From Candidatus Vagococcus giribetii (lineage in GTDB: Bacteria; Bacillota; Bacilli; Lactobacillales; Vagococcaceae), in the NCBI RefSeq assembly GCF_017316185.1, contig NZ_JAFLVX010000025.1, forward strand, positions 1 to 64,000: DNA of 64,000 bases, in the 5' to 3' direction. The position numbers and the translations under genes are program-made. Below are positions 52,706 to 62,731 of this stretch, piece after piece. Position 1 is the stretch's first letter. Every line of letters starts with the position of its first letter. The notes under the pieces are model-generated. The model had not been told where the DNA came from, made no database searches, and saw only the letters and a list, made by a program, of their open reading frames with translations.

Positions 52706-54436
52706 ATGAAAACGATGTGGCATTATGCCATGCGCCAAAAGGGTCTGTTAGCACTCAATTTTATCTGTGTATTTGGATTTGTCATTATTGAGTTAGGCCT
52801 GCCCACTTTACTAGCTAAAATGCTAGATGTTGGGATTGTTAACAATGATTTTGAATACATCAAAAAGATTGGTGGTTATATGATTGTAACCATAGCTGTT
52901 GGGATATTTCTTTATTTGAGTTTGGCAATTGTAGGTGCAAGATTAAACACCAGACTTGTCCAACAAATGCGAGACGACATGATGGAAAATATCCAACGCT
53001 TTTCACACCAAGAATATGAAAAAATTGGGATGTCATCACTCATAACACGAACAACGAATGATGCTTTTCAAGTGATGACGTTTATGGGAATGATTCTAAG
53101 AACAGGGTTTGTCACACCTATCATGTTTGTTATGAGTATTGTGATGATTGTTAGAACTAGCCCATCATTAACTACTTTTGTGATAGGTGCACTACCGTTT
53201 CTACTATTAGGGATTCTCTTTATAGCGAAACGTTCAGAGCCATTATCAACGAAACAACAAAAAAATCTTGATAATATTAACATGATTTTAAGAGAAAATT
53301 TAACTGGTTTACGAGTAATTCGTGCCTTCGTCAATGAAAAATTTGAAGAAAAACGTTTTGATGAAGTGAATACCAATTACGCGGATAGCTCAAAAAGATT
53401 GTTTAAATTAATGGCGACAGCTCAACCAGCATTCTTCCTTTTATTCAACTTAGTTATGGTACTTGTTATTTGGTTCGGTAGTATCCAAATTGATGCGGGG
53501 AGTTTAGAAGTAGGTAACTTAATCGCCTTTATTGAATATATTTTTCATGCTTTATTCTCATTCTTAATGTTCTCTTCAGTCTTTATGATGTACCCTCGTG
53601 CAGCAGTTTCAGCAAGACGTGTGCAAGAAGTGTTAGACATGGAACCAGCAATTAAAAACCCAGAAAATGGCGTTAAAGAAACTCAAACAAATGGTGTTCT
53701 TGCTTTTAACAATGTGTCATTTGCTTACCCAGGGAACTCTGAAAGTCCAGTGATTCGTCAGGTTAGTTTTGAAGCTAATCCAGGTGAGACAGTTGCTTTT
53801 ATTGGGAGTACTGGTAGTGGAAAGTCAACCTTAATTCAGTTGATTCCACGATTTTATGACGTGACTAGAGGAAGTATTACAATTGACGGAGTTGACGTTA
53901 GGGATTATGACTTGTCTGCTTTAAGACAAAAGATTGGTTACATTCCTCAAAAAGCCTTGTTATTCTCAGGTACTATTGAAGATAACTTGAAATATGGTAA
54001 GCCAGATGCGACTGAAGAAGAGATGAGAGAGGCTCTTGATATTGCTCAAGCCACAGAATTTGTCTCACAGAAAGAAAAAGGCTTAGATGAGCCAATTTCA
54101 GAAGGTGGTTCTAACTTCTCAGGTGGGCAAAAACAACGGTTAGCCATTGCGAGAGCTTTAATCAGAAAGCCAGCTATTTATGTATTTGATGACAGTTTTT
54201 CAGCTTTAGATTACAAAACAGATGCGACTTTACGAGCACGTTTGAAACATGAAACGACTGAGTCAACAGTCTTAATTGTCGCTCAACGTGTTAGTACCAT
54301 TATGCACGCAGATAAAATTGTTGTCCTAAATGAAGGGGAAGTAATCGGTATAGGAACTCATAAAGAGCTCTTACAAACTTGCCCAATTTATTATGATATT
54401 GCCTCATCTCAATTATCAGAGGAGGAATTAGCATGA
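52706..54436 (+). CDS. ABC exporter subunit with degenerate ATP site (EfrA-like)
   Basis: The 576-residue half-transporter has six membrane helices (about 1-310) and a nucleotide-binding domain (about 335-576). Walker A is GSTGSGKST and the signature is FSGGQKQR. Walker B ends VFDDSFSALD, so the catalytic glutamate is Asp. It pairs with the next gene, with which it overlaps by 4 bases. Asymmetric heterodimers of this kind (EfrAB, BmrCD, LmrCD) export drugs, dyes or peptides. I use the ATG at 52706 after TAGGAGA. No MarR-type regulator gene is adjacent. Confidence 0.88.
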   Translation: MKTMWHYAMRQKGLLALNFICVFGFVIIELGLPTLLAKMLDVGIVNNDFEYIKKIGGYMIVTIAVGIFLYLSLAIVGARLNTRLVQQMRDDMMENIQRFSHQEYEKIGMSSLITRTTNDAFQVMTFMGMILRTGFVTPIMFVMSIVMIVRTSPSLTTFVIGALPFLLLGILFIAKRSEPLSTKQQKNLDNINMILRENLTGLRVIRAFVNEKFEEKRFDEVNTNYADSSKRLFKLMATAQPAFFLLFNLVMVLVIWFGSIQIDAGSLEVGNLIAFIEYIFHALFSFLMFSSVFMMYPRAAVSARRVQEVLDMEPAIKNPENGVKETQTNGVLAFNNVSFAYPGNSESPVIRQVSFEANPGETVAFIGSTGSGKSTLIQLIPRFYDVTRGSITIDGVDVRDYDLSALRQKIGYIPQKALLFSGTIEDNLKYGKPDATEEEMREALDIAQATEFVSQKEKGLDEPISEGGSNFSGGQKQRLAIARALIRKPAIYVFDDSFSALDYKTDATLRARLKHETTESTVLIVAQRVSTIMHADKIVVLNEGEVIGIGTHKELLQTCPIYYDIASSQLSEEELA

Positions 54437-56193
54437 AAAAATCAGTAGGCTCAATTGGAAGATTATACACTTATATTTCTCCTTATAAAGGCAGTTTCTT
54501 TTTAGCCATTGGAATGACTATTTTGGCGATTGTGATGAATGCGTTAATGCCTTTTGTAACAGGATTACCCACAACAAGAATTGCCGAAAATGTCAAAAAA
54601 GGAGAATCATTAGACTTTAACTACATTAGTAAAGTCCTAATCGTATTGTTGATTATTGGGATTATTTACAGTTTAGCCAATTATCTAGCTCAATTATTTA
54701 TGACCAATGTGGTGCAACATTCGATGCGTGATTTACGTGAAGATTTAGACAAAAAGATCAATCGTCTACCTGTGTCATACTTTGACCAAAATCAATTTGG
54801 AGATGTCCTATCTCGTGTCACAAATGACGTAGATGCTGTTAGTAATGCGATGCAACAAGGATTCATTGCTATCATTAATGCCATTTTAGGTATTGTAATG
54901 GCGATTACTGCCATGCTCATGATTGATGTAAAATTAGCATTAATTGTGATGATTATTATTCCCTTATCGATACTCATTACAAAAATCGTGGTGAATATCT
55001 CTCAAAAATACTTTAAGCGCCAGCAAGATTCTCTAGGCGATTTAAATGGCTTTGTTCAAGAGAATTTAACTGGGTTTAGTGTCTTGAAATTATACGGACG
55101 AGAAGAGCAAACCTTAGAAGAGTTCAAACAAGTAAATGGCAAGCTAGCCTATAATGGTTTTAGAGCAGCGGCTATTTCTGGTTTGATGATGCCTTTAGTC
55201 AACTTAACCGCCTATAGTGCTTACGTTGGTGTGGCAGTAGTAGGCTCTTATTACATTATTCAAGGAACATTACTTTTAGGGAACTTGCAAGCCTTTATCC
55301 AATATGTTTGGCAAGTCTCTCAACCAATGGGACAAATTACCCAATTATCATCAGTCCTTCAAAGTGCTACAGCAGCAACGAAGCGTGTTTTTGAGATTTT
55401 AGACGAACCAGAAGAACTATTGAATGACCAAGACGTACCTTTACCAGAAGTTATTGAAGGGAATGTATCCTTTGAAAATGTGTCATTTAGCTATGACCCA
55501 CATAAACCATTAATTCAAAACTTTAATGTAGAAGTGAAAGCAGGACAAACAGTTGCTGTCGTTGGTCCAACAGGTGCAGGGAAAACCACTTTAATCAACC
55601 TTCTTATGCGTTTTTATGATGTGACAGAAGGCTCGATTAAGATTGATGGCATCGATACAAAAGCCATGAATCGTAGTGATGTCCGCTCCTTATTTGGTAT
55701 GGTGCTTCAAGACGCGTGGTTATACAATGACACCATTAGCGAAAACATTCGTTTTGGTAAGCTTGATGCCACAGATTACGAAGTAGTTGATGCGGCTAAA
55801 ACAGCCAATGTGGATCACTTTATTAGAACGATGCCTGATGGTTACAATATGTTGATTAATGAAGAGGGAGATAATGTTTCTCTTGGTCAAAAACAGTTAT
55901 TAACAATTGCTAGAGCCGTTATCTCTGATCCAAAAATCTTAATTTTAGATGAAGCAACCAGTTCAGTAGATACACGTTTAGAAGGCTTAATTCAAAAAGC
56001 CATGGACCGTGTCATGGAAGGGCGAACTAGTTTTGTGATTGCTCACCGTTTGTCGACTATCAGGGACGCTGACTTGATTCTTGTGATGGATCAAGGTCAA
56101 ATTATTGAGCAAGGAACTCATGAGTCACTCTTAGCTCAAAACGGCTTCTATGAACAACTGTATAACAGTCAGTTCCAGGAAGAAGCAGAGTAA
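54433..56193 (+). CDS. ABC exporter subunit with canonical ATP site (EfrB-like)
   Basis: 586 residues with six membrane helices (about 1-315) and a nucleotide-binding domain. Walker A is GPTGAGKTT. Walker B is ILILDEATSSVD, with the catalytic glutamate intact. The signature is VSLGQKQ rather than SGGQ. The altered signature here and the Asp in the partner define one degenerate and one active ATP site in the heterodimer. The ATG overlaps the end of the first subunit gene, which signals coupled translation. A bidirectional terminator follows. Confidence 0.88.
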   Translation: MKKSVGSIGRLYTYISPYKGSFFLAIGMTILAIVMNALMPFVTGLPTTRIAENVKKGESLDFNYISKVLIVLLIIGIIYSLANYLAQLFMTNVVQHSMRDLREDLDKKINRLPVSYFDQNQFGDVLSRVTNDVDAVSNAMQQGFIAIINAILGIVMAITAMLMIDVKLALIVMIIIPLSILITKIVVNISQKYFKRQQDSLGDLNGFVQENLTGFSVLKLYGREEQTLEEFKQVNGKLAYNGFRAAAISGLMMPLVNLTAYSAYVGVAVVGSYYIIQGTLLLGNLQAFIQYVWQVSQPMGQITQLSSVLQSATAATKRVFEILDEPEELLNDQDVPLPEVIEGNVSFENVSFSYDPHKPLIQNFNVEVKAGQTVAVVGPTGAGKTTLINLLMRFYDVTEGSIKIDGIDTKAMNRSDVRSLFGMVLQDAWLYNDTISENIRFGKLDATDYEVVDAAKTANVDHFIRTMPDGYNMLINEEGDNVSLGQKQLLTIARAVISDPKILILDEATSSVDTRLEGLIQKAMDRVMEGRTSFVIAHRLSTIRDADLILVMDQGQIIEQGTHESLLAQNGFYEQLYNSQFQEEAE

Positions 56194-56208
56194 AAAAGTA
56201 TTAAATAA

Positions 56209-56252
56209 AAAAGACATCAACCACAGAGTTACTGGTGGTTGATGTCTTTTTA
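56209..56252 (+). terminator. Bidirectional terminator after the ABC exporter
   Basis: AAAAAGACATCAACCAC pairs with GTGGTTGATGTCTTTTT around a short loop. A and T runs serve both the plus-strand exporter and the minus-strand gene ending at 56254. Confidence 0.9.
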
Positions 56253-56253
56253 T

Positions 56254-56484
56254 TTAGCCAAGTTGACTAGCAAAATGAGCCATTGCTTTTTTCACGTTAT
56301 CAAGACTTTCTTCTTTTAGTAAAGGAAGTAAGTTGTTTTGTAAGCTTGTAAAATCATCTAAGGTAAAAGCTTTTGTTTCTTGTGCTTTAAAGCTTTCAAG
56401 TAAGAGTGCTTTTGCTTGTTCTTGTTTGTCTTCTTTGGTGTTCATTAAGAAAAAGCCTAAAAATTGTTCTTGTCCTGGGTTCAT
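56254..56484 (-). CDS. Small conserved-looking protein, unknown function
   Basis: 76 residues, starting at an ATG 9 bases after AGGAGG. An upstream ATG at 56520 is not supported by a ribosome binding site. It looks wholly helical: a start MNPGQEQFLGFFLMNTKED, an acidic-basic middle helix and a C-terminal helix LDNVKKAMAHFASQL. No domain recognised. It is monocistronic and shares its terminator with the ABC exporter. Confidence 0.75.
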   Translation of the reverse strand: MNPGQEQFLGFFLMNTKEDKQEQAKALLLESFKAQETKAFTLDDFTSLQNNLLPLLKEESLDNVKKAMAHFASQLG

Positions 56485-56547
56485 TGAAAAACGCCTCCTA
56501 ATAAATTGATGCTTTATCATAACATAAAAAAGAAAAGGTAATGATAC

Positions 56548-57306
56548 TTATTTATGTGCTTCAAAAGTTATAGTTTGATTGCTATCAGTAGGTGAAACAC
56601 CAAACTCATAATCAGCTGATACAGAGATGTTGTTAAATCCAGCAGCTTTAAGCATCATAGAAAATTCATTCAAGCCGTACCATCTTAATAAAAAGGGTTG
56701 TAATTCTTGTTTCACTAGTTCTCCTTTGTCCCACTGAGCATAAGTTAGATGAGAAACTGTGTGTTGCTTAAGCCAATCAATTTCAATAATTCGTCTTTCT
56801 AAGGTAATCAATTCTTCTGAGGTAACTTCATAAGAAGAAGTAGATACTTCGTTTAATTCTGGGTAAAAAGGCAGATCAAGATCAATGATAACTTTACCAC
56901 CAGGCGACAAATGACGGTAGAAGTTTTTTAAAACAGTCATGGCCAGTTCATGAGATTCAATCAAACAAAATGTAGAGGTTGGCATAATAATCGCCTCAAA
57001 TTGATTGCTACCTAAGTCAAAATCAACTAGATTTCCTTGATGGAGTGGAGTTTCTAATTGATGTATACTTAAATTCTGACGACACTTAGTTAGCATCTCT
57101 TCAGATTGATCCAACCCGACTACTTTGAAGCCCTCTTTCAGTAGAGGTAGTAACAGACGACCAGTCCCAACACCTGCTTCAAGAATCATACCACCTATTC
57201 CATCAAGGCGATCCATGTAATAATCAATGTCTCCATTGATAGATGCTCCAACAGGCTTTGTCATGTCATAGACTTTTGAAGCTAGAGAACCATAATAATT
57301 GTACAA
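56548..57306 (-). CDS. Class I SAM-dependent methyltransferase
   Basis: 252 residues, starting at a TTG 10 bases after GGAG. Motif I is EAGVGTGRLLLPLLKEG, with GLDQSEEML (motif II acidic) and GNLVDFDL afterwards. Together they form a Rossmann methyltransferase core (about 35-150). The C-terminal half is beta-rich, as in small-molecule methyltransferases. Substrate unknown. The membrane-anchored DUF4829-like gene lies 18 bases upstream on the same strand. Confidence 0.85.
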   Translation of the reverse strand: MYNYYGSLASKVYDMTKPVGASINGDIDYYMDRLDGIGGMILEAGVGTGRLLLPLLKEGFKVVGLDQSEEMLTKCRQNLSIHQLETPLHQGNLVDFDLGSNQFEAIIMPTSTFCLIESHELAMTVLKNFYRHLSPGGKVIIDLDLPFYPELNEVSTSSYEVTSEELITLERRIIEIDWLKQHTVSHLTYAQWDKGELVKQELQPFLLRWYGLNEFSMMLKAAGFNNISVSADYEFGVSPTDSNQTITFEAHK

Positions 57307-57324
57307 ATTTTTTCCACTCCTTTT

Positions 57325-57771
57325 TTAGACACCTTGATCAAGAACGCGCCATTTACCATTTTTATGGGTTCTTGTTAAAACAAACTGCCATCCTTCTATT
57401 AATGAGTTGGGACCAACGCTTCCTTCAACATGTTTCCCTGTTGTATAGCTTGTTTTTAAGATTAAGACATTCTCTTTTGGTAAGTCGCTATAACGAGAGG
57501 TACCTGTGACACGAGTGGACATATCATTTTGATAAAAATGCTCATCGTAATCAATCTGGTGTAAGACAGAATCACTGTAATGATAGTTGAAATAGCTAAT
57601 AACGGTCTTAGCTCCGTCTTCAAGTTCTTGTTGTGTAAATTCCTTAGTGTTATCAAAGTGAATCTCAACAGTTTTCATTGTGTTTTTGGACTGAATGGCA
57701 AAATGAATACCTAAACCCACAACAAGTAGACACATACTAATGATAATTAGTTTCTTTTTCTTTTGAGTCAT
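57325..57771 (-). CDS. Membrane-anchored or secreted protein, DUF4829-like
   Basis: 148 residues: basic N-terminus, one membrane helix (about 8-25), then an extracellular alpha-beta domain ending HKNGKWRVLDQGV. That is the ending style of DUF4829/NTF2-like extracytoplasmic proteins. The family assignment is tentative. It is probably co-transcribed with the methyltransferase gene. Confidence 0.6.
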   Translation of the reverse strand: MTQKKKKLIIISMCLLVVGLGIHFAIQSKNTMKTVEIHFDNTKEFTQQELEDGAKTVISYFNYHYSDSVLHQIDYDEHFYQNDMSTRVTGTSRYSDLPKENVLILKTSYTTGKHVEGSVGPNSLIEGWQFVLTRTHKNGKWRVLDQGV

Positions 57772-57836
57772 AAAATGCCTCCAGTGTTTTTAGTAAGTGT
57801 ACCCTAAAATCCACCTAAAACAAAGTCATAAAAGCA

Positions 57837-57845
57837 TGTTATACT
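57837..57845 (+). promoter_or_regulatory. Extended -10 promoter of sfsA
   Basis: TGTTATACT, an extended -10, lies about 30 bases upstream of the sfsA ATG. Confidence 0.6.
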
Positions 57846-57874
57846 ACAACTGATAAGAAATTGAGGAGACGTGT

Positions 57875-58594
57875 ATGGCAAAGTATGAAGCAATAGAAGT
57901 TGTGACGTTTAAAGAGCGTCATAATCGGTTTGTAGCTACCTGTATCAATCAAGCAGGTGAAGAAATAGTGACTCATGTCAAAAATACGGGACGATGTAAA
58001 GAACTACTCATTCCAGGGGTTAAAGTAGCAGTTAATTTTCAAGATAAGCCAACTAGAAAAACCAACTATGATTTAGTATCAGTCCAAAAAGAGGGAGCAT
58101 GGTTTAATATTGACAGCCAACTACCTAATCAATTAGTTGAAGAAGGAATCAAGCAAAACAAGATAAAATTTGATATACTAAAGGGCAACATCATCAGTGT
58201 TAAAAGAGAGTTTACTTATGGTGATTCTCGTTTTGATTTTTTGATTGAAACGGATAAACAGGAAAAATTATTAATAGAAGTCAAAGGAATGACCTTAGAG
58301 AATAACCAGGTAGGTTCTTTTCCAGATGCTCCTAGTACACGCGCTTTAAAACACGTGACAGGATTAGAAAAAGCAAGAAGAGAAGGGTATCTGACTAGTG
58401 TTCTTTTTGTCGTTCAATTTCAAGAAATTACCTTTGCAACTATTAACCAAGAGATGCAGCCTGATCTAGAAGAAGCCATTCGAGTTGGCATGGCAGATGG
58501 ATTAGAGGTATTGGCATACAACTGTATCGTTACCGAAGAGACTGTAACCATTCATGAAAAAGTACCATTTAAATTAAAGGAAACAAAGGAGTAA
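57875..58594 (+). CDS. sfsA: SfsA family nuclease-like protein
   Basis: This 239-residue protein was first named as a sugar-fermentation stimulation factor and is predicted to bind or cut DNA. It has an N-terminal OB-like part with HVKNTGRCKELLIPG and a PD-(D/E)xK-like C-terminal region: DSRFDFLIE, LIEVKGMTLEN and FPDAPSTRALKHV. All hallmark segments are present. The helicase gene begins 4 bases after the stop, so the two are co-transcribed. Confidence 0.94.
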   Translation: MAKYEAIEVVTFKERHNRFVATCINQAGEEIVTHVKNTGRCKELLIPGVKVAVNFQDKPTRKTNYDLVSVQKEGAWFNIDSQLPNQLVEEGIKQNKIKFDILKGNIISVKREFTYGDSRFDFLIETDKQEKLLIEVKGMTLENNQVGSFPDAPSTRALKHVTGLEKARREGYLTSVLFVVQFQEITFATINQEMQPDLEEAIRVGMADGLEVLAYNCIVTEETVTIHEKVPFKLKETKE

Positions 58595-58598
58595 ATAT

Positions 58599-59888
58599 AT
58601 GACAATCGTAAATTCATTTCCAAAAGAGTGGCAAGAAAAGTGGGAAGCTGAGGCTTTTAAAGCACCTACAATGATTCAAGAAAACCTATTTGAGCCCTTA
58701 GCAAACAAAGAAAGTGTATTGGGGATTTCACCAACAGGTTCAGGGAAAACGTTAGCTTATTTATTACCACTGCTATTAAATGTTAAAAAAGGTGAAGGCA
58801 ATCAACTATTAATCTTACTACCTTCTCAAGAATTAGCCTCTCAAGTAGCTGATGTAGTAAGAGAGTGGATTAAACCTTTAGAGCTAAATATCCAAACTAT
58901 TATTGGTGGGGCTAATGTGTCTCGTCAAATCGAACGACTAAAGAAACGCCCAGAAGTATTAGTGGGGACACCGGGACGTGTGTTAGAACTAATCAAATCT
59001 AAAAAAATTAAAGCCCATCTCATCAATGCTTTAGTCCTTGATGAAGTTGATGATTTAGTAGCTCAAGAAGATTACAATGCCGCAAAAAGCGTCATGAAGA
59101 GTGTCATGGCTGATACCCAAGTTGTGGCAGTCTCAGCAACTGGTCAAGTGATTTTACCAGAGATTGATACTTTATTTAGACACACACCAAAAGTCATTGA
59201 TGTGACAAGTGAAGACACAACAAAAGGGGTTATTAAGCATCATTACTTACTAACACCGACTAGAAAACGCTCAGATAACTTACGTCGTCTAGCTCATGTG
59301 AAAGACTTTAAGGCATTAGTATTCTTTAACCAACTAAGTGAATTAGGTGTAGCTTCTGAAAGACTTGATTTTTTAGGATTAGATCATAGAACTCTTGCGT
59401 CAGATCAACACCAAACAGAACGTAAAAAAGCGATTGATGACTTTGAAAACAACCGAGTATCCCTATTATTAACAACAGATATTGGGGCAAGAGGACTTGA
59501 TTTTTCAGACCTTTACTACGTCGTTCAATACGATATGTCACTTAACGCCGAAAATTATGTTCACCGCTCAGGCCGAGTGGGACGTATGGGGAAATCAGGT
59601 GAAGTGATTACCTTAGTCAATGACCGTGACGTGCGTGAATTAAGAAAAATGATGCGTCAATTAGACAACGAGTTATCTGAAATTTTTGTGAGCCACAATC
59701 AAATTGTTGAAGAAAAAATTGTTGGTGAGACAGAAGAAGCATCTACATCAGATAAAAAGAAAAAAGAAGAAGTGACTAAGAAACACACAACTTCAAGAAG
59801 TAACCAAGAAAAGCCAAGTGAAACAAGTAAAAAGAAAAAGAAAAACCGTAAAAATCGCAACAAAAACAAAGGAGTTCACTGGAAGTAG
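58599..59888 (+). CDS. DEAD-box-type RNA helicase with DEVD motif
   Basis: 429 residues. Two RecA-like domains are visible: Q motif APTMIQ, motif I SPTGSGKT, Ia PSQELASQ, Ib GTPGR, motif II LDEVDD, motif III SATG, motif V TTDIGARGLDF and motif VI HRSGRVGRMG. Motif II is D-E-V-D rather than D-E-A-D, as in the YfmL-like branch. The C-terminal 50 residues are highly basic (KKKKKNRKNRNKNKG), probably for RNA binding. It is coupled to sfsA. Confidence 0.92.
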   Translation: MTIVNSFPKEWQEKWEAEAFKAPTMIQENLFEPLANKESVLGISPTGSGKTLAYLLPLLLNVKKGEGNQLLILLPSQELASQVADVVREWIKPLELNIQTIIGGANVSRQIERLKKRPEVLVGTPGRVLELIKSKKIKAHLINALVLDEVDDLVAQEDYNAAKSVMKSVMADTQVVAVSATGQVILPEIDTLFRHTPKVIDVTSEDTTKGVIKHHYLLTPTRKRSDNLRRLAHVKDFKALVFFNQLSELGVASERLDFLGLDHRTLASDQHQTERKKAIDDFENNRVSLLLTTDIGARGLDFSDLYYVVQYDMSLNAENYVHRSGRVGRMGKSGEVITLVNDRDVRELRKMMRQLDNELSEIFVSHNQIVEEKIVGETEEASTSDKKKKEEVTKKHTTSRSNQEKPSETSKKKKKNRKNRNKNKGVHWK

Positions 59889-59906
59889 TTTTTAAGGGGG
59901 AAAGGC

Positions 59907-62582
59907 ATGTCTAATCGAAAGAAGCAGATATTTCAAGTACTAGAAAAGCATCAAGGTTCACTCAGTGCTACAGCTATTAGTCAGGAATTAGATATTGATC
60001 GAAGCAATGTCAGTCGCTTGCTATCTGATTTATATAAAGAAGGTAAATTAGAGCGTATTGAAGGGAGACCTGTCTTGTACCAAGTAAAGGAAGTGTCAGT
60101 TGTCAAAACAGACAATCAACTCGTTTCTTTTGATCACTTAGTAGGGAGAGAGGATTCTTTAAAACTGTCTATTCAACAAGCAAAAGCAGCTATGCTCTAT
60201 CCACCAAGAGGATTACACACTATTTTATTTGGTGAAAGTGGGACAGGTAAATCCTTGTTTGCTGAATGTATGTATGAATTTGGCTTGAGTTCGGAAAGTT
60301 TACCGAAAGAAGCGCCTTTCATTTCCTTTAACTGTGCGGATTATGCTCAGACACCTCAATTATTGTTTAGTCATATTTTTGGTGTGAAAAAAGGAGCTTA
60401 CACAGGAGCAGATGAAGACAAGCCAGGCTTGATTGAAGAAGCTGATGGCGGGATTTTATTTTTAGATGAAATTCACCGCTTACCCCCAGAAGGTCAAGAG
60501 ATGCTATTCACCTTTATCGATAAGGGGATATATCGACCTTTAGGGGAAAGTGCGAAGACTTATGAAGCCTCTGTACAGATAATTGGTGCCACAACGGAAA
60601 GTTCAGATGTCTTTTTGGCTACCTTCAACCGCCGAATTCCTATGAGTATTACCCTACCTTCTTTAAGAGATAGAACCTTAGACGAACGCTTTGAAGTAGT
60701 TACCTTGTTTTTAGCTCAAGAAGCCAGTCGTTTAAACAATCGAATTGATGTGGATAAAGATGCCATTATGGCTTTTATGCTATATGAGACAGAAGGAAAT
60801 ATCGGTCAAGTCAAACGAGACTTGAAGTTAGTCTGTGCTAAAAGCTTCCTGCACTACCGGACTAATAAGCTAGATTACTTGAGTATTTCTGTCAGTGACT
60901 TGCCTCTACAAGTCCAAAAGGGTTTACTAAAAGTGAAAGAGATAGGTGAGAGAGCAGATCGCTTTTTTGATACGAGCTTATCTCACTTAAGCTTTGAACC
61001 AGGTGTGAAACATGTGGTCTGGACCCAAGATAAAATGCAAAACATGGACGTCTACTCTACTATAGAAGACAAAGTCTCTTCTTTATCAAAAGTCGATTTA
61101 GAGACCATTGATTTAGAAGGTTTGATTGAAAGTAATTTAAATGAGTACTTTGAAGTCTACGTTAATGAGTTATCAAGAAATGATATTCATAAAGAATTGA
61201 TTGACCCTAAGATTTGGCGTCTCACAGATTGTTTATACGATTTAGCAGAAGATAAGCTTGGTAGAAGCTTTAATGAGAGAACGCGTTTTACCTTTTCGCT
61301 ACATCTTCAAAGCACAATTGAGCGAATCAAAAACAATAAAACAATTATACATCCAGATTTAAATGGTGTTAGAAAAAAATACCTAGCTGAGTTTCAAGTA
61401 GCGATTGAGCTATCAAGCTTGATTGAAAAAGAATTCAATCTTGAAATACCTTTTGATGAGATTGGCTTTTTAACCATGTTTTTAACCTTTGATCTAAGTG
61501 ATGACATTGAAAAACAAGATAATAAAGTCAAAGTCTTACTACTGATGCACGGAAAATCAACAGCATCAAGTATGCTAGAAGCCGTCCAAGATTTATTAGG
61601 AATTGAGTCGGGTATGGCGTTTAATATGCCTTTAACCATGGAAGTCACTCAGATGTATGATTTAGTCAAAAACTATGTCAATCAACATAAAGATGAGTTA
61701 TCAAGTGGTGTCCTGATTCTAACGGACATGGGATCTCTCAACTCGTTTAGTCATATGTTAACAGAAGAAACAGGTATTTTTACTAAGACTATTTCGATGG
61801 TGACTACTTTGGTTGTTTTAGAGTCTGTTCGTATGGCAAGTATGGGTAGAAGCTTGAAGGAGATTTATCAAAATATTCAGCTGTCCTTTGAATCAGCAGT
61901 GCATAGCCAATTTAGAACAGGAGCACCACTTAAAAAAGCCGTAGTGGTGACCTGTTTTACAGGTGAAGGAGTCTCTAATAAATTGGCAGAACGAGTTAAA
62001 CCCGTAATGGATGCCGAAAAAATAGAGATTATTCAATTGCAATTTTTGGAAAAATCAGCCTTTCAAATGAAGATTGATGAGCTATTGGATACCTATGACA
62101 TTAAAGCTGTTGTAGGAACTGTTGATGTGAACTATCAAAATATTCCCTTCTTCTCAGCATATGATATTTTTAAAGATGAGGAGTTAACCAGATTAAGACA
62201 ACTCGTTAGTAAAGAAATTTCAGTGGATGACTTGGCCTTATCACTTGATGGAGCGATTAAAAGTGTGCCATCATTAGTTGATTTGTTGACAGAGACCAAA
62301 AATATCGCAGAAAAAATAGAAAATGACTTATCTTTAATATTAGAACCAGGTGTCGATATGGGAATTATTCTTCATTTAAGCTTTTTAGTAGATAATTTAC
62401 TAACAGATCAACACCAACGTTTATTTAAAGGTTTAGATACTTTTAAAAAAACTCATCGTTATGAGATGGATATTGTTAAAATGACCCTCATTAACTTAGA
62501 AAAAACATATCATATTCATCTACCAGAAGATGAAATTGCCTACATAACTGAAATGTTTTTGAAAAATAAAATTAGTAACTAA
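59907..62582 (+). CDS. LevR/ManR-type sigma-54 PTS activator
   Basis: 891 residues. A winged helix is at about 1-60. An AAA+ domain spans about 75-310, with Walker A GESGTGKS, the sigma-54 contact loop GAYTGAD and Walker B GGILFLDE. Two PTS regulation domains flank EIIA-like (LLLMHGKSTASSMLEAV) and EIIB-like (VTCFTGEGVSNK) modules. First-PRD His lies in FSLHLQSTIERI. In DEIGFLTMFL the second His is replaced by Phe. Such activators sense sugar uptake and turn on RpoN-dependent PTS operons. A sigma-54 promoter lies about 540 bases downstream, before the PTS genes. Confidence 0.93.
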   Translation: MSNRKKQIFQVLEKHQGSLSATAISQELDIDRSNVSRLLSDLYKEGKLERIEGRPVLYQVKEVSVVKTDNQLVSFDHLVGREDSLKLSIQQAKAAMLYPPRGLHTILFGESGTGKSLFAECMYEFGLSSESLPKEAPFISFNCADYAQTPQLLFSHIFGVKKGAYTGADEDKPGLIEEADGGILFLDEIHRLPPEGQEMLFTFIDKGIYRPLGESAKTYEASVQIIGATTESSDVFLATFNRRIPMSITLPSLRDRTLDERFEVVTLFLAQEASRLNNRIDVDKDAIMAFMLYETEGNIGQVKRDLKLVCAKSFLHYRTNKLDYLSISVSDLPLQVQKGLLKVKEIGERADRFFDTSLSHLSFEPGVKHVVWTQDKMQNMDVYSTIEDKVSSLSKVDLETIDLEGLIESNLNEYFEVYVNELSRNDIHKELIDPKIWRLTDCLYDLAEDKLGRSFNERTRFTFSLHLQSTIERIKNNKTIIHPDLNGVRKKYLAEFQVAIELSSLIEKEFNLEIPFDEIGFLTMFLTFDLSDDIEKQDNKVKVLLLMHGKSTASSMLEAVQDLLGIESGMAFNMPLTMEVTQMYDLVKNYVNQHKDELSSGVLILTDMGSLNSFSHMLTEETGIFTKTISMVTTLVVLESVRMASMGRSLKEIYQNIQLSFESAVHSQFRTGAPLKKAVVVTCFTGEGVSNKLAERVKPVMDAEKIEIIQLQFLEKSAFQMKIDELLDTYDIKAVVGTVDVNYQNIPFFSAYDIFKDEELTRLRQLVSKEISVDDLALSLDGAIKSVPSLVDLLTETKNIAEKIENDLSLILEPGVDMGIILHLSFLVDNLLTDQHQRLFKGLDTFKKTHRYEMDIVKMTLINLEKTYHIHLPEDEIAYITEMFLKNKISN

Positions 62583-62587
62583 CATTA

Positions 62588-62625
62588 GATAACAAACATT
62601 ACACAAGTTGTAACGTTTGTTATCT
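62588..62625 (+). terminator. Terminator of the LevR-type gene
   Basis: GATAACAAACATTACA pairs with TGTAACGTTTGTTATC around CAAGT, with one mismatch. ATTTTTATT follows. Confidence 0.82.
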
Positions 62626-62731
62626 ATTTTTATTATCCACGGAAAAATTTAAGAAATAAAACATAAGGTGTTAATAAAGAAGAAACAATTAGTTGTTATA
62701 GTAGAGATAAGCTAAAAAAGGACGTGAAAAA

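Noticed and set aside
57243-57509. 88-codon plus-strand ORF
   Set aside because: It is antisense to the methyltransferase and DUF4829-like genes and has no supporting start.
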